Shown here: positions 48,589 through 60,174 of the stretch, piece by piece
Layout: every line of letters starts with the position of its first letter
How positions within the stretch are numbered: the first letter of the stretch is position 1
Origin: Lepeophtheirus salmonis
Lineage: Eukaryota; Arthropoda; Copepoda; Siphonostomatoida; Caligidae
Assembly (NCBI RefSeq): GCF_016086655.4
Contig: NC_052134.2
Coordinates: 5,766,001-5,830,000, forward strand
DNA: 64,000 bases
Reading direction: 5' to 3'
Translations under genes and position numbers: made by a program
The notes under the pieces: generated by a model
What the model was told of the DNA's origin: nothing
Seen by the model: the letters and a program-made list of their open reading frames with translations, nothing else
Database searches by the model: none

Positions 48589-51190
48589 TTAGCAAACTAC
48601 TAAAACCCCAACATTTCCCTTCTTAGTTGTAATTCCTTTGAACTTCAACAATCTTCGTAATGCCTTGCATTTAGGAATGCCGATCATATTTTTAGATTTA
48701 CTGACTCCATATTTAACACTAAAAAACCTCCGATTTCTCCACAATATTTTCCCGGACTCTAATCGGAGGCGGTAGCTTCTCTTGACTCCCTTTTCTAAGA
48801 CTTCACCTTCATCTGACCATCTCCAAAGTTTATAATTTTGTACTATTACATAAGTTCCCACATCTAATTCAGGTAAGTCTCTTGTATTTAAATAATAATA
48901 ATTTAATTCCTTTTCCCTACGTCTCTCCTCATCCACCGATTAAGTCCGGACCGTTGTATCATAACTTATCCAATGTTGTGCTATACTAGATTGAACTTGA
49001 TGACCAGCTAACATTCAATTAGGTAATTTTCCATCAATCTCAAGTTATCAAAAAAAAAAAAAAAAAAACTCTTCTGACCCCAATTTTTTTTTTTACTTTT
49101 TATAATATGCCTTCATTGCTTTGACTTTAATTTCAGACCGTTACTTTGAGGTTAGTGAGGAGATGATTGTCCCCCTATTATGCTCCATCTCTTCAAAACT
49201 AGTTAAATTCTTTAAAATTAAACTGTGGACCTTAATCCGTCCTCAACTTTGTAGGAATTCCAGTCTCTGAAAATATTTTCCTGAACACTACATTTACATC
49301 TTTGGAATGAGGAATTCTCTTAAATTCTTCTATGTATAGGTAATCCGATAGTCTATCATCATAAAGGATATAATGTTTACTGTTACTCTCAAATAGGTAA
49401 GCAGATGCTATTTCAAACGGTCTTATTAGAGGCAAATCCCACAAAAGCGATTCCCTCAGAAATGATGGTACTCTTTCTAAGCATTTCACTACATGACTGT
49501 ACAATTTCTTGAATTTCCATATTCATTCTCAGCTAGTAAAGCGTTTGTCCAGCTCTTTTTTTTTTTTGTTCTTTCTATCCTTGATGTGAAGGGTGAAGAT
49601 TTCCAAAATCTCTTTTCGTTTACCCTTTGGAGTTATCCAACGATTTTTATATAAAATAAAATTTTTCATGTCAGGTTTCACTCCATCTCCAATTTCATTA
49701 TTTTCTATTGCATTTACTTGGTTGATATACTCTTGATCTCTTAAAGACTCCTGACGAATTTCTTCTACTAATAGATCAACTATTATCTCTTCTTCATCTG
49801 CTTGACTTATGTATTCTAATAATTGCAATCCGTATTACTTCGTCTCTATTGTTGATTTCATTTACTTCTGGAGATGACACATTGCTATCTCATTGTATTT
49901 CTGTTGTGTCTTGACGAGGGAGAGACACAAATTTATTTATAGGTGGAGAGATCCAGGATTACCGAGAGACATGAGGAGAAGAAATCACGTGGAGGAATAA
50001 TATAACACTTATTAAAGGAACATCTGTATTCTTTATAATACAAAAACCTACTCTAATTAATATACAAAATACATGACTATTTATACTACGTAAAAGACAG
50101 TACTCTAATATATAATAAAAGAAAATACAAGACGATAAGAAGAACACGGGGGAAGGAAATACGAATTACATTATAATTTATTTTCCTCCAATCTGTTCTC
50201 AATTGAAACATAGACAAACTAAGTTTACTGGATCAATCTTGCATTTTCAACCATATCTATTGTGTAACTATTTAAACTAAGGATAACAGGTTTGTGATAA
50301 GTTAAAACCGTAAATGTAGGTAATCCTGCCAAAAATATATGGCACTTCTTTCAATTTACCCATGAATAAGATATGTAATACCCACAAAATTTTACTTTTG
50401 TTGGAGCAAGTATAAATTTATTAGGATTTAAATTAATTTTTTTCTTTTGTATTTTTCCAAAATACTTCTGACTTGACAAACATGATCTTCCAAATCCCTT
50501 AACATTGTTAAAACTGCATACTTATCAAAAACTTCATCTGCATGTAAGCAATATGCATCTCCAATCGCAACAAACCCCATTGGTGCTCTATTAAAAATAC
50601 ATTTTCCCCAAAGAGTCATTAAACAAGTCAAAAGTCTTAATTTTCATCTTATTCCCTTTGCCAATAGGCTGGTTATGCATCCTTTGTCGTAAAAAATCTG
50701 CCTTAGTACGTAGACTCAAAATAACATCTCTAGGATGAATTTGTCGATAAACTTGATCATTCAGTTTTTTTAAACAACAAAGAGTCTAACATTCCCATTT
50801 GATTTTGGAACTACTACTAAAGGGTGACACCATTCATTTCACCTAGTTTACTAATCATTCCCATTTTCTCCATGTGATCAATTCCTTTCTTTACTTAAGC
50901 TCTATAGGCAAATGGTGTGGGTTCGCAAAATGAACTGCATTATATATATAACCATCTTTTAACAATATTTTCGTTGGTTCTAACTTATGTCCATAAAAAA
51001 AAAAATATATATATCCAATTCCCTCATCAATGACTTTTTAATTTGCTCCACATCTACATTTATTTCATTATTTAATTCGAATCTGATTGGGAAAATTACC
51101 CATAATTAAACGAAGCTCTCTTCTTCTTTCGCACTAACTTGACATGTTCCAATGGCAAATTAAGTTGCGTTTTAAGGTAATTTTCAATAA
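48589..51190 (-). pseudogene. Gypsy B: Ty3/Gypsy pol relic (RT and integrase)
   Basis: Minus-strand pol of a second, different Gypsy element. RT: HPLVVVPKSNGNV and VYRQIHPRDV (about 50830-50720), APMGFVAIGDAYCLHADEVF (about 50590-50530), then DLEDHVCQVRSILEKYKRKK (about 50495-50435). Integrase: LYKNRWITPKGKRKEILEI (about 49650-49600), catalytic core RPFEIASAYLFESNSKHYIL (about 49420-49360) to SETGIPTKLRTD (about 49265-49232), and the C-terminal domain RDLPELDVGTYVIVQNYKLW with ILWRNRRFF (about 48880-48730). The catalytic YxDD box is not readable, and no RNase H lies between RT and integrase. An A19 run at 49050-49068 interrupts the region after the core. Several frameshifts. Confidence 0.85.
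49900..50340 (-). other. Non-coding, LTR-like segment inside Gypsy B pol
   Basis: This segment sits where RNase H should be. On the minus strand it contains TATAAATAG near 50085 (TATA-like), and CACCTATAAATAAATTTGTG near 49930, with no readable pol sequence. It may be a solo LTR or other insertion, or may result from an LTR-internal recombination. I could not find matching ends. Confidence 0.3.
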
Positions 51191-51199
51191 GATCTATGA

Positions 51200-52295
51200 T
51201 TACTTTAAGAAAAAAAAAACTATCGATCTATTTCAATGGACATTACATGCTATATTTGCATCAGCATTTGTATTAAATATTCGACTTCTTTACTTTCGTT
51301 AATAGTATAACTATTAGAGTCCATTAACGTTATTTGTTACTTAAATATACACCTTAATTTTGAGGTGTCTAAACACCCAAGTACATAATTACTTGTACTG
51401 GAATTCAAATTGATTGTAATGTAGGGATAAGATTATTTTGCAACAAACAAATTAAATCATCGGGATGGTTCTATAAAATTCGTCTCCATCTTTTTTTTTT
51501 TCACAATATTTAATTAACTTTTTTAAAAAATGGGTGTTTTTCTCAACATTTTAAGAGAACCAACTTTTTTCTACATTAGTAATGATTTTCAAAGACTAAA
51601 GATAGTTAAAAATACTTTGTTAATAAGCATAATTTTTGTTATAATTACAATTTACTATAAACTTGTAAATACTTTTGATTGACCGACTTGAGTTTTTGGG
51701 GGCTAATATCTGTTTTTGAGTTAAAAACCAACAAAAAATGACGCATAATTAATTAATCCCAAGTATCCAAGTGACTCCTGCAAATAATTTATTCTCCAGT
51801 CCACCGAATACTTTAAAAGAAACAAAGTCAAGATGTCCTCTACATTATAAGACCCTAAAACTATTTATGACATCCTACCAGGGGTTAATTGTCTGAATAG
51901 CTTGAAATCCTTTTTTTTACCCTACAGATTGAATCAAACTTTTTTATTAGGGATGCCGCTCCTACTTGAGTCATTTGTTTCTTGATGAAAACTGAAGAGG
52001 TGACAAGTATGCAATTCAATTTTTTGTATTGAAGCCCAAACACTGATCATAGGTAAAAAGATAAACTATGACTTTTGGACAACGTTGCAAATCGAATTCT
52101 AATATTCCATAAGTGATAGACATATATCTGTTAATGTAGTAATCAAAAAATTATTTAATGTTTTTAAAAATACAAAAAGAGTAAACTTTTATAATTTAAG
52201 ATAAGTGGTTTAAAATTTAATTGTTAATTCCGGTATACCCCCCTCCCATCGTAACTTTAACAGGATGAGAAGGTATGGCTAGTGTTAAACATAAA
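51200..52295. other. A+T-rich stretch upstream of Gypsy B pol
   Basis: This is where gag and protease of Gypsy B would lie, but no clear frame remains. Confidence 0.4.
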
Positions 52296-52299
52296 ACAT

Positions 52300-52610
52300 G
52301 TCCGTCTGGTATGCAAAAATAAAAGAAGTCGAAAATCGGTAATCGGTGCGATTTGAAGAATTTTATGGAGGAAATCATCTAATCAATCATGAAATTTTAA
52401 TTATTACATCAGTTGCAAGCAGCCGTAAAAGGGGAGGAAATAAGCACCACCCCACTCTGTACATTGCAAGGAAATTTAGACCAGAATTACTCCGATTTTG
52501 ATCCTCATCTTTACTCAAAGTCTGACCAAAAATTACACTTATAACTCCCAAGCATTGTTATTCTCCGTTTTTCATGAGCACACCCACTAGTAATTATTTT
52601 ACAATGATTT
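52300..52610 (+). repeat. Dispersed repeat related to the 35 kb fold-back
   Basis: Aligns with 35013-35265: GGAGGAAATC before ATCAGTTGCAAGCAG, CCAGAATTACTCCGATTTTG, ATCCTCATCTTTACTC, and ATGAGCACAC. The copies differ by an insertion of about 33 bp and many substitutions. Single-orientation copy, no coding capacity. Confidence 0.6.
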
Positions 52611-52614
52611 TCCC

Positions 52615-55600
52615 TCCTAAAAATAAAGATGGAAAATAAACATGTCCGTTTACATAACAAACTATCAAAAGCCATACCTGTTTTATTGTTGATATTTTAT
52701 ACACCTATGTTTAGTACTAAATTCAATATTTCAAATGGAAAATAAAACTTTTAAACGTGGAGTGAGACATTTTCTTCCTCAATGAATATTTTTTTCGTGA
52801 CTGGTAATTTTGCTTGGAACATTTTTGCAACGGGTAATTTTGCTCCCTATATTTTGCCGTATTTATAAATTAGTGGTTCGAACTTTATTGTTGTATCTTG
52901 AAGAAGAAACAAGGAAAAAGATAAAATAAATTTAAAAACAAATTGTAAATAAGAAATAGCCAATAACTTCTAATACTATTTGGAAGAGCAGAATCACTAA
53001 TCTCCCAATTTGTTATAGTGAAATTGTCATTGCTGATAAGAAATTGATCTTGGTCAACTCATATGAGCTTTGTACAATAATAAAGGTATAATAAGTATTA
53101 GTCGTAGTTGTAATTTTATATCAAAATGAGGTGGTATTTTGAGCAACAACTCTTCCATTTTGTGATAATATTTCAAAATGATGAAGCAACTAAATGTATA
53201 CAACTCAAAATCAAAGAACAACAGGTCTGACTATAAAATACATTAATCAATGGTTGTTGATAAATGATTAGTCAATCATAATGCCATTATTTTTCTTTTT
53301 TTCTTCTATCTATATCATTAATCTCATCGAGTTTGAACCGATAAATTAAAAATATAAAAAGGCGCCGAATATGCCATGCAGCAAAATTTTCTTGTTGCAA
53401 AATTACCAGCAACAAAATTAATGTCGGGAAATTTTTTTGCGGCATATCTACATGAAAGCATTTTTTAAGCCAAATTCTGGCAAAAGTTTAAATTTATTCC
53501 CTTTTGTTTATTTTCTAGAAGAGCTTAAAATTAGTTTAGACAATACACCAAAATAGTATAAGATATTTAAGAGAACATTGGCTGTTTTTTTTTTCATAGC
53601 TTTTTTTTTAAGGAAAAGCAGGTTACTTTAGAAGTTGGGGTTGTCTTGAAACTTTATCCAACTAGGATGATTTGTCTTAGAACCGTTAATGCCCCCTTCA
53701 AGATAAAATTTATTTTATTTTATTTTTTGATACAAAATAAGATATGTTCAAATAGAGATATCTATCTGCAAATGTTGACAGATTAACTATCAATTATTCT
53801 GAAACTGTTTTTGAATGTGCTATTAAACAGGATTCATATATATGAATCGGTTAATTTTGTGACACATACAACTTTTCGTGCATTTCTTAATTGAAGTGTT
53901 TTTTTTTTTAAATTAATTAGATTGCTTAACTTTAGTTAGTAAATTGGGATATTACGACATATGCAAATACACTCCGAAACTTATATAAAAATCTTTTTTA
54001 TTCTATTAAATTTACGTTGCATTGCCAATACTTTTTAGTATGATCCTGAAAAATTAGATTAAATTCGAATTTATCTTGTTTTTTTAGCCATTTTTAATCA
54101 AAGTTTAGTCCATTCAAATTCCTTAGCTTTTCCTTCTGATTTATTTGATTTTTGGTTCATTGTGAGAACTTCAAGAGCTACAATAATTTATTTTAATTAT
54201 TCCTTGCTGAGGACTAATTTAGAATCTTCAACAATTTTTCATCAAAGTGATAATTTAATTAAGTGTTGCACTTAGAAGTACTTCTTTTGATTTTCCTTTT
54301 GATTTATGGGATTCTTCTTTTTTTTTCAATGCGAGAACTGAGGGTACAAAGTTAGCTAGAAAAATGTATTATTTTATAAGATACACGCAACCTCATTTAA
54401 AACTGATGGGATCTAATTTGATTCCCTGAAACTCACATAAAGTAATTAATATTTCATAGAAACTTTTATTACAAACTTTTATTTTTTATTATAAGAATAA
54501 CAAACTATAACTTGCTGCAACCTCCTATCTAATGTTATTTAGATTATTTTAAATAAGAATTTATCTTTTATTGATGTTTTAAATATATACAAATATTTTT
54601 AGCACATTAAATAATATTAAGGAGTGAAAAATGAATAGTATAAAAATGAAACCAGATTGAAATGATGTAATCATTTCAATCTTTTAACTGTTTATCATGT
54701 GATCAAATGATTTCTTTTTTTTTTGGGTCTTTTTTTTACTAATTTCATTAACCGTGTTATAAAATAGTTATTCCCTAATTTAGGCTAAATTTTTAATTGA
54801 GTTACGAGATTATATTAATAATAAAAAACCCAATAGTAAATGTATTCAAAATAATATTTTATTTATGATTAATTAGACTCATTTATCATTAAAGATAAAT
54901 GTTTTATTTCAAAAAATAAAACATATGAATATAAATTGTTACACATAAGAGAATGAGTTCATTTGAATATTTATTACTGCTGAATTTGATCATTATTTTT
55001 TGAAGCTTACGTTTTTCATTATCTTTTTTGCATTAAATAAACAATTTAGAATTTAAAAAAAAAAATCGAGAATTATCCTTATTTTTTTCCAATATAATAA
55101 AAAACATAATATGGCGGGCTCAATTTAAGCATGGCATTAACGCATAAACAAAAAAAATCTATACTTTATTTCATAGTCAATTGTCGGTTTTTGTGTTTAT
55201 TTTCCTTTATTCAGTGTTTTGAAAGTTGATTAATTGATTTAAAATTAACTCTTGTTAAGTTGTGAACAATTCCAAACACTTGATGAATAAAAATTCCATA
55301 GTTGAGAGGAAGAATTGACTAAATGTTAAGTGATTTTGGACATAGATGTTATTTATTTTAGGAAAAAGGTTCCAATATATAATAAATTTAACAACGCAAA
55401 AAATACGACAAAAAAAATTGTGAAACAAAAAAGCAATCATATAATTAAGTAAATTTATACTTGTGTGTTTTATGATTACTAATAATCAATTAATTTTTTT
55501 AAACATATAAAATAAATCAAAGTAAAGATATAAATATTTTTATCTTTAGTATTGGTTCGCAAGGCATGATTAATTACCCTTCAGTAACCTAAAGAATATT

Positions 55601-57435
55601 TAAATGTTTATTTGCTAACAACATTATCAGTATAAATAGGACACATAAAGGTTCATAGTCTATGTTGTTAATTTTCTAATTATTAGCAAATAATTTGAAT
55701 AATATAATTTACTTATGATGTAACTAATAGATTTTTCTATTCTGATGTATAAATTTAATTTAGATAATTCCAAAGAAAAATTATTAAAATACTTCCAACA
55801 ATAAGTGTCTAATTATTCAAAATATGGTACAATGAAATATCCTATTAAGAGTAAATATCTTTTAAATATTATTTGGAATTTATTTATAATATTGCTTAAA
55901 CTAAAGAATAAACCATAAATAACAATATAAAAAGAAAAAAATTGATTTTGATTGTTATTTACAGTTTAACTTAAATGTTTCTTATAGAATATACAAATGT
56001 GACATTAGATCACAGAATATTCTGAAATTAAATATAGATAAGAAGATTATTTAAATAATTGTAATAATATTTTAAAGGCAAGGAACTTTATCCCAATTTA
56101 AATATATTTGATTTGCCAATGTATTTTATTTCTTTATATTACAAATTAAGCCATCTAATGGTCATATTTTTATTTAATTTCTGAACTTTTCTCAAAACCT
56201 TTTTCTTTACATATTTATGAAATACTCTGCAAGAAAATTCAACGTTTAACTACAAAAATTCCATTTGTTTTAAATTTATATAGCTTTTTCTGGTTTTACT
56301 TTAAAAAATATTGTGTTTTATTGGCTTTTATTTCTTAAGATAGTTTTTCTTCAGATAAAATATTTACAAAAATGTGTATGTATTACATATGCAATATTGA
56401 TAAAAAAATATGGTAATATCTTCAATAAAAAAACTTATTGAAGATCTGAGGTATTTCAACGTTATATATTTTAATACCCAGTTACAAACAATTTACAAGG
56501 CATATTATGCTTTAAAAAGCTATTAAAATTGATCAACTCCAAAACTAAAACTAACATTGACTGAGGCAATATAAGTATAATGAAAATATTTAGTCCGTTT
56601 TTGATTATTTTTCATGAGAAAAATTAATTTGGACTTAGACATTATCGCTTCTTGACATTTCTTCTGATACCAATTAACGCCGATTTACTGGGTTCTACAG
56701 TATGCTTTTTTTACAATATGGCCAAATTCTAAACTATTGCACTAAAAAATCGGTGAATTTTAAATGTACCACTCAGACTTTTGACTGCTGAAAAATGTAG
56801 TAATATAGACATTAAGTTTAAATAGATTATTATTATATTATAAAAATATTTTAGTTTTTACAAAAAAAAAAACATAAAAAAACATCTTTGAACATTCAAC
56901 ATGATGAAATAATTCCAAATTATTCACGGCCCTGATCTTCCTATAATTTGTTGTGCTTCTCTTTGGATAAATGTCCAATTACAAAGCTAGACAGAGTTTT
57001 TACCAAATTCGAGCCAGACTTTAATAATGCCTTTATATTTCTTAGTTTCTTATATTTTCGGTAATGAAGGTTTTTTAAGAAAAAGAGCCACTCATTAATT
57101 GATTAATGAAAGGAAGTTTTTTGAAATTTTCGATCTTGAACATTGTAAGTACATATATTTACAGCACAAACATTGTTGTTATAAAATGTACATAAGTATA
57201 TATATGCATATTTCTCTACAGTGTTATACTAAGTTTTATTTACAAACTGAAATTGTCATTAATTTGAAATGAGGCAAACTCTTTTTATCAATTGGAATCC
57301 TGGAATAACTAAATCCAATTAAAATATCAGAAATATTTGAATTTTTTGTATTTTTCTATCTTTTAAAAGCCTTATATTCTCAATTATTATTGTTTTCACT
57401 TTTAAATCATAACTTATAGTACCCGGGTATATGAT
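52615..57435. other. Long A+T-rich stretch with small palindromes
   Basis: No gene in about 4.8 kb. Perfect palindromes include GATTCATATATATGAATC (53831-53848) and a 13-bp-arm hairpin at 54654-54682 (AGATTGAAATGAT with its complement, loop GTA). CTGGTAATTTTGC at 52802 is inverted at about 53399-53411, which may mark a small non-autonomous element. Confidence 0.5.
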
Positions 57436-57439
57436 TGTT

Positions 57440-58055
57440 TAGTAGGATAATATAATGAAAACCCCTTTTGTAAGAATACACTCTAATATTATGTTAATGG
57501 TCGTAGGAAATAACAAGACTTATACAAATCTATATAAAAAAATAAGTGAAATGAGTTCTAGAGCTGTTCAATCCCACATAAACAGCAGAACCCTTTCCTG
57601 TAACAATTTTTCTGAGAAGGAAGTGAAAAACAAAATATGCTCATTTTGTTGCAAAAAAATAGATAATCAATTGCATGCTTTATTCAATTGGGTCAAAATG
57701 GAAGAAGTTAGTAGGTTAGGGTCGAGGGTCTTAGATAAATTGGAATTTGAAAAAAAATAATTATGGACTTTCCTTTACAACCCACATGAGATGTGAAGAA
57801 AAGAGCCGAGTGGGACAAACTTGCTCTGCATTATGAGAAAGCTGATATTTTTAAGTAAGAAGAATTAGCAGCTGAAGGATAAAGAGCTACTGAAATTACA
57901 TTCAACTTCATACCTTATGGCAAATTGGTTCTTTTTCTGAGAGAGTCCATCATATATGGACCCAGCAAAGGAATTATTATCAATTTTATTTCTTATGAGA
58001 GAAGAAAAATTCATTTTTTTAAATGTATTAGAGTGTTTTTGAATAAATTAAACGT
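57440..58055 (+). pseudogene. LINE 3' fragment with zinc-finger tail
   Basis: Plus-strand C-terminal end of a LINE ORF2: YKKISEMSSRAVQSHINSRT, then the finger KICSFCCKKIDNQLHALFN (about 57630-57690; the last cysteine is replaced), VKMEEVSRLGSRVLDKLEFE, and a stop at 57760. A shifted continuation near 57860-58053 reads ATEITFNFIPYGKLVLFLRE and KGIIINFISYERRKIHFF. It is 5'-truncated, with no RT. It belongs with the L1/Tx1-like group by finger type. Confidence 0.6.
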
Positions 58056-58059
58056 GAAT

Positions 58060-59500
58060 TAGGAATAAAGATATACCATATATTTAAATAGTAACAAAGT
58101 TTTTTTTAGTAACAGCTGGCCCTGCTTTTAGGAATGCTGCAACTCAATCATACCTACAAGAAAAATGAACATCAAGCTACATTTTTGGAGGCTCTGGGCT
58201 TTGTATAATAGTGTATGCCCAAACCAAACCAGGGACCAAAAATAAACACATGAAACACTACATTAAAAGAGTCATGAGTTATGAAAAATTAAATAAATAA
58301 ATCTATTCCAGGGTAGCTCTGAAATTTTGAACTCAAGATAAAACCCTGTCTAAATGGAATCCCGAATTAGAGACGCTTGTGTATTTATATTGAAATACTA
58401 TTCAACTTAGCAACTGATAATTTGAATCAACAAACGTATATGTATATATTAACTTGTTATATTACATATATGTTTTTTAATCCCAAATTAAACTATAAAT
58501 ATGAAATCAATTTATTAAAGCTTTTCCTTTTATTTGAAATGAGTTATTGAAATTCGATAAGTAATTTTCAGACTTGTAATTCATAGTTTACATTTATAGA
58601 AACTTTCTTTCTATTTTGTGTTGCTTTTTACTTGCAATCTATGTTCAATATGTTTGTGTATTTACATATATTGACTTGACTTTGATTGTCCCATAGTATC
58701 GACATTTTTGACCATAGTATACCTATATACCATGTATATACATTAATTTTTTATGTATAATGGTAGACCTGGCACAACAAATAGAGGAGAGGGGGGGGGG
58801 GTTGATTGTTACTCATTCCCTAAAAGATACATTTGAGATTTGCTCACACAATGTTAACAATTAATTTATTACCAAAAACTTGATGTGAGCATGAGCACAT
58901 ATTTTGAAACTTCCGCATGTGGAAGATTTTAGATACTTTAGATTTTAGAATATAAATAAATTGACCATTTCGAGTGGTGTTCATAATTTATTTCGTTTTT
59001 TAAAAAACATTATATCTGCTAGGGATTTTCTAAATATATGGTGCATCTCTTTTAGGGATCTTCAATAATGAGGTGTCTTTAAAAATTTATTTCAAAAAGA
59101 AAATGTTGGAAAATGAAAAAAATGTGGAAATCATTCCTTTGATTACCTTTACTATAAATCATTTTCTGAGGGTTACAAATATTGAAAAAAAAATTATATT
59201 GGGTGTAAAATTAATTATGACAGACATTAGATGAATGAAACATTTTTGTACTAATATCTTTTACTTTTGTTATTTGACATATATTAAATAGACCAAATAA
59301 TTCATTTGTTAATAGTTCTACATTTCATTGACCTTACTTACGCCCTACAAACGGTCTCAAAGTGACAGATAGATCTTGATAATATATTTTGGTTCAAATT
59401 GGTCAATTCTTAAGTTATTTGTTTCTTGAAGACATACAAATTTAATTCACGATTGGCACAGATCCTGGTCTCACTATGCTGTAATCAAACGAGTTGAGTT
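58060..59500. other. A+T-rich stretch with a G11 run
   Basis: A somewhat protein-like frame near 58085-58370 (VTAGPAFRNAATQSYLQEK, then YAQTKPGTKNKHMKHYIKR) is unassigned. G11 lies at 58791-58801. Nothing else is seen. Confidence 0.35.
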
Positions 59501-59519
59501 TAGACAGAGAGGGAGGCCA

Positions 59520-59835
59520 AAAGTGATCCATGCAAAAAAAGGGGTAATTTTAGCAATAGATATACCCTTAGTTCAGAGTGGAGAATTTTTAAAGAAAGAA
59601 AAAACATCTATTGGTATTATAATTGGCTTCATTACGGGGCATATTTCCTCAATGACAGATCTAAAGAACATGACAATAGCTGATTTGGTGTGGAGTTACA
59701 ACAGAGACGACTCAAATTCATACATCAACTGAGTGTGATGTCTTGGAGAGTAGGTATAATGAGAAAAATATGGAAACTCGGCTGAATAAAAAAGAAAAGT
59801 TAGTCTTGACTGGCTATTTTAATGAGCTTTTTTAA
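59520..59835 (+). pseudogene. LINE C-terminal fragment of a second clade (RNase H-type tail)
   Basis: Reads SIGIIIGFITGHISSMTDLK, NMTIADLVWSYNRDDSNSY, then in a shifted frame TECDVLESRYNEKNMETRLN, ending at a stop near 59835. The order (GxxTGH, a MxIAD-type block, a Cys-rich segment, then ECDVL) is that of the RNase H and zinc tail of Jockey/I/R1-type LINEs, distinct from LINEs A, C and D. The first cysteines of the tail are lost. 5'-truncated and inactive. The clade placement is inference from a short segment. Confidence 0.55.
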
Positions 59836-59879
59836 ATCACTTTTTGGCTAGATAAATTATACATTATTTATTTTATAAG

Positions 59880-60170
59880 GTTGCTCCCTGATGATTGGGG
59901 ATTGAGGTATAGGGATTGGCTAGGCCTTAATATGACCTTAATATGCTTCGTTTTGAATAACTTCATTGTTGTTATGATGAATGTTTTGGGTCAATGTCGT
60001 ACTGGAAGGCCCATTAAATGACCAATTTTTGCACCCTACCCTGAGGCAAGTAGGTTGTCGCACAAGATTTTCTTCGATTCGATTAAGTTGTCCTTTCCCC
60101 TTCGGTAGAGTAAAAATCCCAAAACATAAAATTTTATTTGAATAATATGCTTGACAGTGGAGGTTGTGTT
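59880..60170 (-). pseudogene. Tc1-like transposase scrap
   Basis: The minus strand reads KKILCDNLLASG (about 60080-60045), a DPKH-like block in a mixed frame, and KHIKVILRPSQSLYLNPQS (about 59960-59900). This matches the order of Tc1 transposases, in which the second aspartate (D-x-D/N-PKHT) precedes PSQSPDLNPIE. The glutamate position has been lost. No ends identified. Confidence 0.5.
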
Positions 60171-60174
60171 CTGG

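Noticed and set aside
49959..50147. Minus-strand frame with hydrophobic composition
   Set aside because: Falls in the non-coding segment inside Gypsy B and has no pol similarity.
58791..58801. Run of 11 G
   Set aside because: A single homopolymer with no other G runs nearby, so not a G-quadruplex motif.
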